A stretch of 64,000 bases of DNA from UBA11891 sp003533785 (lineage in GTDB: Bacteria > Bacteroidota > Bacteroidia > Flavobacteriales > Flavobacteriaceae), in NCBI GenBank assembly GCA_949511625.1, contig CATFEX010000003.1, forward strand, positions 96,403-160,402. The letters run 5' to 3'. Below are positions 9,437 to 18,425 of this stretch, piece after piece; the first letter of the stretch is position 1, and each line of letters begins with the position of its first letter. The notes beneath the pieces are model-generated. The model had not been told where the DNA came from, searched no databases, and saw only the letters and a program-made list of their open reading frames with translations. The translations under genes and the position numbers were made by a program.

Positions 9437-10207
9437 CTATTCCAATGCGCTGTAGATTAAAATTCCTGCAGCAACGGACACGTTAAGCGAGTCAATGGGA
9501 GGTTGCATGGGAATGCTAATACAGGCATCTGCCACCTCTAGCCACTGTGCCTGCAGGCCTTCAGCCTCGGTTCCAACTACAATAGCCCAGGGTGCCTTGT
9601 ACTCACAGTCCGTGTAATTTATGCTGTTGTTATTCAAAACTGCTGCGGCTATAAAAAAAGAATGATTCTTTAAATAGGCAATCATTTTTTCTGAAGAATC
9701 CAATACTACTGGAATTGAAAAAATGCCTCCTAAACTGTTGCGAATGCTTTGGGGATTATATAAGTCCGTTTTGGGGTTGGCAATGAAAACAGCATCCATC
9801 CCCGCCCCAGCAGCTGTTCGCATAAGAGCACCAATGTTTCCTGGTTTTTCTGGGGCTTCAGCGACCAGTATTTTTGATTTTGGTGTTAAGTCTAGATTCT
9901 CAAGCCTCCAATGCCGTGTTTTGAAAACAGCTATTTCATTCTCGTTTCCACTGCGTTGACTGAGTGCATCAAAAAGTTCTTTTTTCAGTTCAAAAACAGC
10001 GCATTTATCAGTGATGGGTTGGACAGATTCTTCTCGAAACCAACATTGCATTCTTTCATACCCATTGACCAAAGCGCGTTCAATTTCTCGTCGCCCCTCA
10101 ACGACAAAACTATCTGTTTTTTTGCGTTCTCTCGGTCTTTGAAAGAGTCGAGCCAACTTTTTATATGCCTCGTTTTGACGGCTTTGTATCTTTTTTACTT
10201 CCATCAT
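9437..10207 (-). CDS. TrmH/SpoU-family RNA 2'-O-methyltransferase
   Basis: A 256-residue SPOUT-class methyltransferase. The N-terminal substrate-binding part (SFVVEGRREIERAL) is typical of the rRNA-type TrmH/RlmB group. The C-terminal knotted domain carries APEKPGNIGALMRTAAGAGMD (motif I), IVVGTEAEGL (motif II) and ISIPMQPPIDSLNVSVAAGI (motif III, with the SAM-binding knot). It methylates ribose of an rRNA or tRNA nucleotide; the target is not predictable. Two adjacent ATG codons (10207, 10204) could both start it. A hairpin terminator lies immediately upstream, separating it from the amidohydrolase operon. Confidence 0.93.
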   Translation of the reverse strand: MMEVKKIQSRQNEAYKKLARLFQRPRERKKTDSFVVEGRREIERALVNGYERMQCWFREESVQPITDKCAVFELKKELFDALSQRSGNENEIAVFKTRHWRLENLDLTPKSKILVAEAPEKPGNIGALMRTAAGAGMDAVFIANPKTDLYNPQSIRNSLGGIFSIPVVLDSSEKMIAYLKNHSFFIAAAVLNNNSINYTDCEYKAPWAIVVGTEAEGLQAQWLEVADACISIPMQPPIDSLNVSVAAGILIYSALE

Positions 10208-10221
10208 TTTGGTAAAGATCT

Positions 10222-10254
10222 AAAAAAAGGAGCGTGTTTGACACGCCCCTTTTG
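10222..10254 (-). terminator. Rho-independent terminator downstream of the amidohydrolase pair
   Basis: Read on the minus strand, the stem GGGGCGTGT / ACACGCTCC closes on a small loop and is followed by a run of seven T. It lies between the stop of the amidohydrolase gene (10282) and the start of the methyltransferase gene (10207), so it should end the upstream operon. Confidence 0.85.
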
Positions 10255-10281
10255 TTGATTTTTTTGTATTGGAATTTCCAG

Positions 10282-11562
10282 TCAATTTACTTTTTCGCTG
10301 TAGCGCTGGTACAATTCGGTCTGATGGCTCTCTAAACTAATAGCCCTGCCATCAATATACGCATGGCTCAAAATATTGGTTCGCATGTCCAGCGCATCTC
10401 CTTTGGAAAGGAAAAAGGTGGCTCTTTTGCCTGCTTCAAGAGTTCCTATCTCATTTTCCAATCCCAATATTTTAGCGGGATTAGAGGTGAGTAAGGCAAC
10501 GGCTTTTTCGTAAGGTACCCCGTAGGCAGCAAAACTCCCAGCATAGAAAGGTAAGTTTCGAGTATTCATTCGTTCCATGCGACCGCTCATTTCAATGGCA
10601 ACAGTAATACCTGCCTCTACGAGTTTTGTTCCAAGCGTAAAGGTACTTTTCAGTGCTTCATCCTCATTGTACGGAAGCCGATGAGGCCTAGGTATTATCA
10701 CTGGAATGTCATGTTGTTTTAGCAGGTCTAATTGTTTCGGGGCTTCGTGTGCTCCCACAAGGACAATCTTTTTGACACCCCATCCCATTAGTTGATCGAT
10801 ACTTTCTTCAATTTGTTCGCCGTAGTCGGCATGCACATAGAGGCTTTTGCTTCCATCAAATAATCCGCTCATGGCGGTATATGGAAGGTGTTTTGGATTT
10901 TGCTTTTCCCTATGGGCTTTAGCTTTGGTCATATAATCTGCTATGGATTGTACTTCTTTGGTGTATGAATCATTTCGTTTGAGAGTAGGATCTTCACCCA
11001 ACCACCAACGGCCACGATAAAAGGGATTGGGCCAATGCAGATGAATTCCTTCATCGGCTTTCATCAAGGCATCTTCCCAATTCCAAGCATCAAGTTGCAT
11101 GACCGAAGAGCTTCCGGAGATACGGCCTCCTCGTGGGGCTACTTGAGCCATTAATACTCCATTGGGGCGGACGCTTTCTACCACTTGAGACTCAGCATTG
11201 TAAGCAATAGCAGCTCGAATATGGGGCAGCATTTCTCCAAGTTCGTCTTCATCATCCGTCGCACGAACAGCATCAATTTCTACAAGGCCTAAGGTGGTAT
11301 TCATTCCAATAAACCCCGGATAGGCGTGTTGTCCGTCGCTTTCAATAGTCTGGTCATAGCCTGAGGGAGCAGACCCTGTAGCACCTACATAAGTGATCAC
11401 TCCATTGTCAAAACCGATTGCGGCGTTTTCGATCACAACTCCGTTACCGATGTGAGCAGTAACACCTTTGATTAGTATCGATTCGTTTTGAGGTGGAGCA
11501 GGAGTTTGTTGAGCTTGAATCAAACAGGGCACTAACAGGCTTAATAATATGATTTTTTTCAT
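10282..11562 (-). CDS. Secreted amidohydrolase-family protein, probably lacking the HxH metal motif
   Basis: A 426-residue protein with a signal peptide (KKIILLSLLVPCLIQAQ). The fold is that of the imidazolonepropionase-like amidohydrolases: early beta strands, a TIM-barrel core and the C-terminal LTSNPAKILGLENEIGTLEAGKRATFFL stretch closing the composite domain. Where family members have PGFID-x-H-x-H, this protein reads YPGFIGMNTTLG, so the first metal-binding histidine pair is missing. That argues for altered or lost hydrolase activity. It starts 9 bases after the stop of a 994-residue relative, so the two are one operon and may form a complex. Confidence 0.85.
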   Translation of the reverse strand: MKKIILLSLLVPCLIQAQQTPAPPQNESILIKGVTAHIGNGVVIENAAIGFDNGVITYVGATGSAPSGYDQTIESDGQHAYPGFIGMNTTLGLVEIDAVRATDDEDELGEMLPHIRAAIAYNAESQVVESVRPNGVLMAQVAPRGGRISGSSSVMQLDAWNWEDALMKADEGIHLHWPNPFYRGRWWLGEDPTLKRNDSYTKEVQSIADYMTKAKAHREKQNPKHLPYTAMSGLFDGSKSLYVHADYGEQIEESIDQLMGWGVKKIVLVGAHEAPKQLDLLKQHDIPVIIPRPHRLPYNEDEALKSTFTLGTKLVEAGITVAIEMSGRMERMNTRNLPFYAGSFAAYGVPYEKAVALLTSNPAKILGLENEIGTLEAGKRATFFLSKGDALDMRTNILSHAYIDGRAISLESHQTELYQRYSEKVN

Positions 11563-11571
11563 TGTAATTTT

Positions 11572-14556
11572 TTAGTCAAGGGTTTCACAGTGGAATTCTC
11601 TTTTCTGTGGATTCATCGGTGCTTGTGTGGTCATACCATTGTTAGCAGCTTGAACCATTTGGGCAATCAGTTCTTTCTTTTCTTCAGCGATTTTTTCCAG
11701 TTGTGTTTTGGCGCGTTCCGCATCATAATAGACAATTCCATCTACTAGTGTTTTTTCTGCTTTTGTATAAACAGACATGGGATGATCGGTCCAAAGAACC
11801 AGATCGGCATGTTTTCCGGCTTTAAGACTTCCGATACGATCGTCTAAGTGTAGCATTTTAGCTGGATTTAGGGTTACAAATTTCCAGGCATCTTCTTCAG
11901 AAATTCCACCGTATTTGATTGCTTTTGCAGCTTCTTGATTTAAGCGTCGAGACATTTCTGAATCATCGGAGTTGAAAGCTACATTGACTCCCGCACGGTG
12001 CATAATTGCTCCATTGTAGGGAATCGCATCTTTTACTTCATATTTATAGGCCCACCAATCGGAGAAGGTAGACCCCGCAGCCCCATGAGTTGCCATTTTA
12101 TCAGCCACTTTATAGCCCTCTAGAATATGAGTGAAGGTGTTGATTCGAATACCAAAACGTTCCGCGACTTTCATCAGCATATTGATTTCACTTTGAACAT
12201 AGGAATGGCATGAGATAAAACGATCACCTCTTAAAATTTCCCAGAGGGTTTCCATTTCTATATCGTAGCGCGGTTGGGTTGTGTATCTTTTCTGACGAGC
12301 TGATAATTGATTGTATTGTGTCCATTCTGTTCCGTATTCTTTAGCCCGTTGGAAATAATCCACAAATACTTGTTCCACGCCCATTCGGGTTTGAGGGAAA
12401 CGATTGTAACTGCCCCAGTTGGATTGTTTCACATTTTCTCCCAAGGCAAATTTGATAAAGGGATCTGCATTGGGAAATAACATATTTTCAGCTGTTTCGC
12501 CCCACTTTAATTTGATTATTGCAGACCGTCCCCCAATAGGATTGGCAGAGCCGTGTAGAATCTGGATGGTCGTTACTCCTCCTGCAAGATTACGATAAAT
12601 ATCGATGTCGTCTGGGTCTACAACATCCTCTATAGTCACTTCAGCAGAAGAATTGTGACCCCCCTCATTAATGCTGGAGGCGGCAATATGTGAGTGTTCA
12701 TCAATGATACCACTCGTGATATGTTTTCCAGTGGCATCGATCACAGTTGCTGTTGTATCGCTGAGATTGGTTCCCACGGCAATGATTTTCCCATTGCCAA
12801 TCAGAACATCAGCATTGGACAAAACACCTTCTACTTCATTGGTCCAAACGGTTGCGTTTTTAAATAATATACGGACTTGCTGCGGTCTTTTTTTAAATCC
12901 AAATCCATTATTGGGATAGGAAGTAGTGGCTGGTTTGAAGACCAAAAAGCGCTCTTTATTTTCCTCTTCTTTAAGCGAGGCGTTCCACTGTATGGGGTCT
13001 CCAACAAAACCAATTCCTGTTCCTTTTAACATACCGGGTTGCTTTACCTTGGCTTCGAGTATTGCAGACAGACCTTCGGCATTACTTAAAGTTATATTCA
13101 GTTGTCCATCTTCGTATTTGATGGTATTTTCCCATTCCACTTCTCCCTCCATTACGGTGAGTTCAATTTCTTCTTCCTGGGTACTGTTTTCAAGTTCTAG
13201 TTCCAAAGCATGAGTATCCAATTGAAGAGTATAGGTTCCATCCAAATCCAACTGCTTAGCGTCATTGATACGGTGACGGTTCCCTTTGACATAATGGTCC
13301 AAAATTTTGGAATCCAGTTCAAAAAAAGGCCCTGAAGTGATGATAAAGTTAGCCCATACTTTGGGTTTAATTATCCCTAAAGACTCACTTTGTCCGATCA
13401 ATTTGGCAGGAACTGTGGTTAGTGAAGCAAGCGCTTGTTTTTCTGACAAGCCATAAGCCACAGCGCGACGTAGGTTTTCAATAAAAGTATCGGGACTGTC
13501 TGCTCCATCCATAGTGATAGCAAATGGAATTTTAGCGGCTGCCACCTTGGCAGGATTGGTAGGAGCTTGATTCCAATCGCGCATTTGTCCTAAGGTGATT
13601 TTTTCTAAAAGGGCTGGATCGCTAACATCATACGGCTTGGGAAAATTCAATGGTAAAATCAAACTATTGCCATAGCTTTTCAAACTGTTTAGATGTTCGA
13701 ATTCCTGACCACTCGCTTTAATGATCCAATTCTCTTTAAGATCGGTGCTAACTTTTGCAGCGCGGAGCACATTTAATTTATTGTTGGCTTCAAAAATTTT
13801 CGGTAGCGACCTTTGATTCAATACCGCTTCCAAGTCTAAATCTTTGGTTGGACTGTTTCCAGTTCTATACCAATTGGCGTCATGATATACTTGACGATGT
13901 AAGGCCATGGCTCCCATCACAGAACTGGGATAGGATTGGTTGGATTGTTTGCTTTTACTAAACGAATAATAAGCAGCGGATTGTGAAAGAAGTATTCGAT
14001 CGTTTTCCGACTTTTCATCTGTGAGTGCTACAAGGACTCCTGTGCCTCGATGTATTCCGTCTTCTCTATGGGTATTCACAATACCAAAACCAGCTTCGCG
14101 ATAAATTTTTGCTTCTTTTTCGTTGTAAGAATAATCTGAAATGGCTTGGTAGTCGCCAAGGATATGATCATTCCAATAGCCCCCTTCTTGGTTGGCTTTA
14201 TATTGAGTGCTTCGACCCCGAGTCGTTTTGGGATCAATTTCATCTATTCCAAAGCTAGTATATAAGTCAATAAACGAAGCATATACGTGTTGACCAGGAA
14301 GGGAACGAACTACCGAATTCTCAGGAATTTTTACTTGACTACCAGCAGCCACCACTTTTCCATCCCGAATCAATAAAGTCCCATTTTCAATAGTTTCTCC
14401 CGGTTGAGGATGTAAAGTAAGCTCAGTAAAAGCCTGAAAATGACTTTCTTTTGTCTTGGTTCCCAAATTGGTGGGGTAATAGGTTTGACCCACAACACTT
14501 AGGCTCATCATTAGAAAGACACCTAATAGATAATTTTTCATATATGAATTTTTCAA
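11572..14556 (-). CDS. Secreted two-module amidohydrolase-family protein
   Basis: A 994-residue exported protein (signal peptide around KNYLLGVFLMMSLSVVG; a second ATG at 14541 gives an equally good one). It has two amidohydrolase modules. The N-terminal one (about 50-430) resembles the downstream 426-residue protein and lacks HxH (reads YASFIDLYTSFG). The C-terminal one (about 560-980) has the metal motif in GIIDEHSHIAAS, then ISCHSYVQSEI, THILEG and FNSDDSEM, consistent with an active metal-dependent hydrolase ending in LNPAKMLHLDDRIGSL. Substrate unknown; such pairs are common in Bacteroidota and often assumed to act on peptides or cyclic amides. Confidence 0.87.
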   Translation of the reverse strand: MKNSYMKNYLLGVFLMMSLSVVGQTYYPTNLGTKTKESHFQAFTELTLHPQPGETIENGTLLIRDGKVVAAGSQVKIPENSVVRSLPGQHVYASFIDLYTSFGIDEIDPKTTRGRSTQYKANQEGGYWNDHILGDYQAISDYSYNEKEAKIYREAGFGIVNTHREDGIHRGTGVLVALTDEKSENDRILLSQSAAYYSFSKSKQSNQSYPSSVMGAMALHRQVYHDANWYRTGNSPTKDLDLEAVLNQRSLPKIFEANNKLNVLRAAKVSTDLKENWIIKASGQEFEHLNSLKSYGNSLILPLNFPKPYDVSDPALLEKITLGQMRDWNQAPTNPAKVAAAKIPFAITMDGADSPDTFIENLRRAVAYGLSEKQALASLTTVPAKLIGQSESLGIIKPKVWANFIITSGPFFELDSKILDHYVKGNRHRINDAKQLDLDGTYTLQLDTHALELELENSTQEEEIELTVMEGEVEWENTIKYEDGQLNITLSNAEGLSAILEAKVKQPGMLKGTGIGFVGDPIQWNASLKEEENKERFLVFKPATTSYPNNGFGFKKRPQQVRILFKNATVWTNEVEGVLSNADVLIGNGKIIAVGTNLSDTTATVIDATGKHITSGIIDEHSHIAASSINEGGHNSSAEVTIEDVVDPDDIDIYRNLAGGVTTIQILHGSANPIGGRSAIIKLKWGETAENMLFPNADPFIKFALGENVKQSNWGSYNRFPQTRMGVEQVFVDYFQRAKEYGTEWTQYNQLSARQKRYTTQPRYDIEMETLWEILRGDRFISCHSYVQSEINMLMKVAERFGIRINTFTHILEGYKVADKMATHGAAGSTFSDWWAYKYEVKDAIPYNGAIMHRAGVNVAFNSDDSEMSRRLNQEAAKAIKYGGISEEDAWKFVTLNPAKMLHLDDRIGSLKAGKHADLVLWTDHPMSVYTKAEKTLVDGIVYYDAERAKTQLEKIAEEKKELIAQMVQAANNGMTTQAPMNPQKREFHCETLD

Positions 14557-14592
14557 AAAATAAAGGTAATAATCTTTATCTAATAGAGCTCT

Positions 14593-15606
14593 TTAGAGTT
14601 TTTGACGATTGGCAACCAAAAGGGCTACCACTTGACTGTAGGATTTTCGTCCGGCTGCTTGACCGTTGGCTTTTAAAAACCGATCATAAATTTTATTCAC
14701 CAAAGGTTGGAGGGGGTTTTGATAGGCCTTCCAGAAGTCCTGTTGCTGTTGGTATTCTTTTATGATGCCAGGGTGTAGTTTTTGTTTATAGATTTCGGCT
14801 CTTTTGGGGTGGAGTTGATGAAGCGTACTCCAACAATACCTTAAAGCAAAGCTAAAAGCCGCATAGCGGATGTAAGAATTTGGGTGCTTATAGGTGGTTG
14901 TAAAAGCATGAAAATTTGCTTCTTCTTCAGCAGCTATTCCTTGTTGATGCGCTTTTTCATGGGCTGCTGTGAGGATGAAAGATAGAGTAGGAAGTCTGCC
15001 GTTTACTTGTGCTTCTCCGGTAAAAGGGTTGAGGTAACCAGCATAACCCATATAGCTTAGTGGTAGGCTCCATAGTGAGGTTTTGGTGGAAGGAGCATCC
15101 AAAAGCCGAAGATAGTCTTCTTTTTCTAGTGGAAAGTCTACAGTTACACTGTCCGACTTACTTAAGCTGTTGTGCAAACTATTGATTCGAAAAAGTAGCG
15201 TGTCAATGGTTTCCACTAAAGCCTGTTCACTGTACTCTAGTGTAATGTTTTGTTGAGACGCCATGCTGCTTTGATGGTAATTAAGCCCCCAACTCAATTG
15301 AAAGAACAAATGGATAAGCGCTAAAATTCCTAAGCTCTGAAAGAAGTACTCCCAAGGTTTTAAAAAAAGAGATTTTCCTTTCGAATAGATAAAGAACAAT
15401 GCACCCAAGAACAACCCCAAGTAGCATAAATCACCAAATGAAAAGACCAAGCGTTCTACAAAATAAGTTCGGAAGAATTGCCACCAGGGATATAATCCTT
15501 GGGTGTAGTAGCGATCTACCCACTCGGGGTGTTGTTGACACCACCACAAAAAAAGCCACTGCGGGATCCAAGAAAGAACCAGTATCGCAGTGGTTGTATG
15601 TCTCAT
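14593..15606 (-). CDS. DUF3810 family membrane protein with HExxH-like motif
   Basis: A 337-residue protein with two or three N-terminal membrane segments (about residues 5-25, 50-75, 85-105) and a soluble C-terminal domain. The motif TAAHEKAHQQGIAAEEEANF near residues 218-237 contains HEKAH, an HExxH-type zinc motif followed by a downstream Glu, suggesting a membrane-anchored metallopeptidase. This is the DUF3810 family; activity is not established to my knowledge. It starts 6 bases after the upstream PPIase gene and is probably the last gene of the nrnA-gldI-PPIase operon. Confidence 0.85.
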   Translation of the reverse strand: MRHTTTAILVLSWIPQWLFLWWCQQHPEWVDRYYTQGLYPWWQFFRTYFVERLVFSFGDLCYLGLFLGALFFIYSKGKSLFLKPWEYFFQSLGILALIHLFFQLSWGLNYHQSSMASQQNITLEYSEQALVETIDTLLFRINSLHNSLSKSDSVTVDFPLEKEDYLRLLDAPSTKTSLWSLPLSYMGYAGYLNPFTGEAQVNGRLPTLSFILTAAHEKAHQQGIAAEEEANFHAFTTTYKHPNSYIRYAAFSFALRYCWSTLHQLHPKRAEIYKQKLHPGIIKEYQQQQDFWKAYQNPLQPLVNKIYDRFLKANGQAAGRKSYSQVVALLVANRQKL

Positions 15607-15612
15607 GGGTAT

Positions 15613-16701
15613 TTAGTCTTTCAGGACTTCAACCACTTCAATTTCAAAAATAAGATTGGATTTGGGTGGGATCCCTCTTGATCCCCGATCACCATAAGCA
15701 ATGTCAAAAGGTAAAAAGAGAGTTGCTTTGTCTCCTTGACGGAGTTTACGCAGTCCTTCTTTAAATCCAACAATCATTTGTCCAGTATCAGAAACATTCA
15801 CAGGGATGGGTTGGTATCCTCCAGCGGCAGCACGGGCATTATCAAGTAAGTCAAGCGCTTTGGCTGTTTCCATTTTACTCGTTTCCAACAAGCGACCGTC
15901 TTCAAAATAAACCGCATAGTCTACGATTCCTTGGTAACTGGATGTCACTTTAGGGCCACTTCCTTTTTCAGTTATCAGATACTGCAAACCTGATTTTGTT
16001 TTTTCAGCTTTGGCTCTTTGGACTTCAAATTTTGCTACGGTTTGTTGATTGATTTCAGCTCTTTTCTCAGCGACCAATTCTAATTCTTCTTGTTTTACAC
16101 GAAGAACTTCGGCATAGACGGCGGGGGCGTCAAATCCCTTGGCCATTTTCCCTTTACGGATAATATTGAGTCTTTTGATAGTGTCGTTTGTGGCAATGCT
16201 GTCGACCACGGCTTGGCCTTCGCGGACTTTACCAAACACCGTATGTTTTCCATCCAACCAAGGTGTAGCCTTGTGGGTAATAAAGAATTGGCTTCCATTG
16301 GTCTCTGGTCCTGCATTGGCCATTGAAAGAATCCCCGGTCCCGAATGAGAAAGATCCGTTATTTCATCGGGGAAACGATATCCTGGCCCTCCAGAACCGG
16401 TCGCAGTGGGGTCGCCTCCTTGAATCATAAAATCTGGAATGACACGGTGAAATAGCAACCCATCGTAATAACGCTTATTTAGAAAGTTTTCGCTCGCTTC
16501 CGGGTGTTCTCCTTCTGCCAAGGCAACAAAGTTAGCTACCGTCATCGGGGTTTTTTCCATTTCCAACTGCAGAAGAATAGTACCGCGATTCGTTTCTATT
16601 TCGGCATAAATTCCTTCTTCAAGATTGGGGTAGTTGGAACTACAGCCAACCACGAAAAACGATACAATTGCAAAGATAAAAATGAATGAGGTTTTTCTCA
16701 T
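15613..16701 (-). CDS. Periplasmic lipoprotein PPIase: cyclophilin plus FKBP fusion
   Basis: A 362-residue lipoprotein (lipobox VVGC after the hydrophobic leader). The N-terminal domain (about 30-200) is a cyclophilin: YYDGLLFHRVIPDFMIQGGD, GPGILSMANAGPETNGSQFF and WLDGKHTVFGKV carry the Arg, Phe, Gln and Trp/His active-site positions. After a charged helical linker, the C-terminal domain (about 240-362) is FKBP-like, ending with FDIAYGDRGSRGIPPKSNLIFEIEVVEV. Two unrelated prolyl isomerase folds in one lipoprotein suggest a periplasmic folding factor. The start overlaps the gldI stop by 4 bases, implying joint action with GldI. Confidence 0.93.
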   Translation of the reverse strand: MRKTSFIFIFAIVSFFVVGCSSNYPNLEEGIYAEIETNRGTILLQLEMEKTPMTVANFVALAEGEHPEASENFLNKRYYDGLLFHRVIPDFMIQGGDPTATGSGGPGYRFPDEITDLSHSGPGILSMANAGPETNGSQFFITHKATPWLDGKHTVFGKVREGQAVVDSIATNDTIKRLNIIRKGKMAKGFDAPAVYAEVLRVKQEELELVAEKRAEINQQTVAKFEVQRAKAEKTKSGLQYLITEKGSGPKVTSSYQGIVDYAVYFEDGRLLETSKMETAKALDLLDNARAAAGGYQPIPVNVSDTGQMIVGFKEGLRKLRQGDKATLFLPFDIAYGDRGSRGIPPKSNLIFEIEVVEVLKD

Positions 16702-17243
16702 GATGTAATTTTTGTTAATGATAATAATTTTATGGTAAATCGTAGGGGTTGATTGCTACCAATTTTTTCGAAATCACCTTGATATCCATAACACAAATAA
16801 GAGGGAAATAAAAAAACAGCTTTTTGGCCTACTCGAAGTACTTTGGCTGCTTCGCGGAGCGCTGGTAAATAGTCTTCTTGATCGACTAGAAAGCGGACAT
16901 TACCCAAGCTTTTTTCATCATAAAGAACATTTTTGTTCAAATCTTCAATGCGATAAGAAAGAACTACTTCCTGCCCTTTTTGCGGTAGGGGGGTAGTGAC
17001 ATTTGCCTTTTCGACCATGGCATACCAGAAACCTTTATTAGAATTTTGATAAACCATCTCGGGTTCCGCTTTTCGAATTTGCTCGAAAAGCTCTTGTTCA
17101 ACAGCAATGCGAGCTTTATTTCGCTGGGCGGATTGATTTAAAAACAATTGTTGCTTTTTATTGATCGGCCTGCGCGGGTTTGGTTCTTGACAGGCACCGA
17201 GAAGCCCCGCCAACAGTAAGAGTATCAAAGTAGGGAATTTCAT
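16698..17243 (-). CDS. gldI: Gliding-motility-associated FKBP-type lipoprotein GldI
   Basis: A 181-residue lipoprotein (leader LILLLLAGLLGAC, lipidated Cys 18) followed by EPNPRRPINK, very like the mature start of Flavobacterium GldI, and a degenerate FKBP-type domain from about 85 (VVLSYRIEDL, then FLFPSYLCYGYQGDFEKIGSNQPLRFTI). GldI is a folding factor required for gliding in F. johnsoniae, where gliding shares machinery with type IX secretion. No other gld or spr genes occur in the window. It overlaps both neighbours by 4 bases (nrnA upstream, cyclophilin-FKBP downstream). Confidence 0.88.
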   Translation of the reverse strand: MKFPTLILLLLAGLLGACQEPNPRRPINKKQQLFLNQSAQRNKARIAVEQELFEQIRKAEPEMVYQNSNKGFWYAMVEKANVTTPLPQKGQEVVLSYRIEDLNKNVLYDEKSLGNVRFLVDQEDYLPALREAAKVLRVGQKAVFLFPSYLCYGYQGDFEKIGSNQPLRFTIKLLSLTKITS

Positions 17244-18250
17244 TCAAAGTGATTTTTCCATTCTTGTATGGCGGCAACCAAGCGGTCTTGAGTAGTTTCC
17301 ATAGTATCGAAAGACACCCCACCAGCAGCATTTTTGTGTCCTCCTCCGCGAAAGAAAGTTTCTGCAAAAGTATGGGCTGGGAATTCTCCCTTGGAGCGGA
17401 AAGACATTTTGATTTTTCCTTCTCTTCGATTCTCAATTAGGATCACGGCCAATTGTATCCCTTTTAGGCGCAATCCATAATTAACAAAACCTTCTGTATC
17501 TCCTTTTTGATAGTTACAAGCACTGAGTTCCTGTTGAGATAAACTTAAATAAACGGCGGGTATATTTTCTAGTTTGTTTAGGTTGGTGAGGCCCATGCCT
17601 AAGAGTCGAACGCGATCGAAAGTGTAGCTGTCATGGATGCTCTGGTGGATTCCTGTGTGTGGCGCGCCACATTCCATCAGGTGGGCAATGGCTCGGTGGG
17701 TATCTGCTGTAGTAGAGGGAAAGCGGAAAGACCCCGTATCGGTCATTATTCCAGTGTAAAGACAAGTTGCCATATCCGAATCGATGGCGCTAGAATCCCA
17801 TTGATTGATGAGGTGATAGATAATCTCAGCCGTAGAACTCATCGGAGGAAAAGAGAGTGATAATGCGGCATATTCTTTGGGCTTTTCATGATGATCAATC
17901 ATCACCAATGTGGCCTTACTTTTTTCGACCCAAGGTCCCAAGGCATCGATTCGCAATAAGTCATTAAAATCGAGTGTAAAAAGAATATCGGATTCAGCAA
18001 TTATTTTTTGAGCTTTGTCTTGTTGAGTGCTGTGAAGGACAATCTCATCTTGCCTAGGCATCCAAGCTAAAAAGCTGGGATAGTCATTGGGGGAAACGAT
18101 CTGAACTGTGTGCCCTTTTTTTCGCAAGAAGGAGGACCACGCCAGGCAACTCCCCAAGGCGTCTCCATCAGGATTTTGATGAGGAATTACTCCAATGCGT
18201 TGCGGCTGGTCTAGGAGGGCTTGTAATGCGGGAAGCTGCTGAATTTCCAT
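17240..18250 (-). CDS. DHH/DHHA1 phosphoesterase (NrnA-type oligoribonuclease / pAp phosphatase)
   Basis: A 336-residue cytoplasmic enzyme. The DHH domain shows HQNPDGDALGSCLAW (about 23-37), LDFND and the namesake VMIDHHEKP, then TGIMTDTGSFRF with metal-binding Asp. The DHHA1 domain ends in GGGHKNAAGGVSF, the RNA-binding loop. The NrnA group degrades 2-5 nucleotide RNAs and dephosphorylates pAp. It overlaps gldI by 4 bases, so a housekeeping enzyme is the first gene of the gldI operon. The divergent spacer to ndk (18251-18425) should hold its promoter. Confidence 0.92.
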   Translation of the reverse strand: MEIQQLPALQALLDQPQRIGVIPHQNPDGDALGSCLAWSSFLRKKGHTVQIVSPNDYPSFLAWMPRQDEIVLHSTQQDKAQKIIAESDILFTLDFNDLLRIDALGPWVEKSKATLVMIDHHEKPKEYAALSLSFPPMSSTAEIIYHLINQWDSSAIDSDMATCLYTGIMTDTGSFRFPSTTADTHRAIAHLMECGAPHTGIHQSIHDSYTFDRVRLLGMGLTNLNKLENIPAVYLSLSQQELSACNYQKGDTEGFVNYGLRLKGIQLAVILIENRREGKIKMSFRSKGEFPAHTFAETFFRGGGHKNAAGGVSFDTMETTQDRLVAAIQEWKNHFE

Positions 18251-18385
18251 GCCTTTTTGGGCAAAGATAGGCCTTTATTTGATTTCTTGATGGTTGCATA
18301 GTAGGGGGTTTTATGATTACTAATTAACCAAGATGAAAATTAGACAGGTTGTGAAAAGCTTCCATAAAATCTACAGGAGTTGGAC

Positions 18386-18416
18386 TTTGGGCAAAGAGAA
18401 AAAAAGGCTACTTTTG
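18386..18416 (+). promoter_or_regulatory. Bacteroidota-type promoter for ndk
   Basis: TTTG at 18386-18389 and TACTTTTG at 18409-18416, spaced by 19 bases, match the Bacteroidota consensus of TTG about 17-23 bases ahead of TAnnTTTG. The predicted transcription start (about 18421-18424) lies only a few bases before the first ATG at 18426, so the message would be nearly leaderless. It also rules out the longer reading frame that opens at 18333. Confidence 0.7.
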
Positions 18417-18425
18417 CCGAAAATA

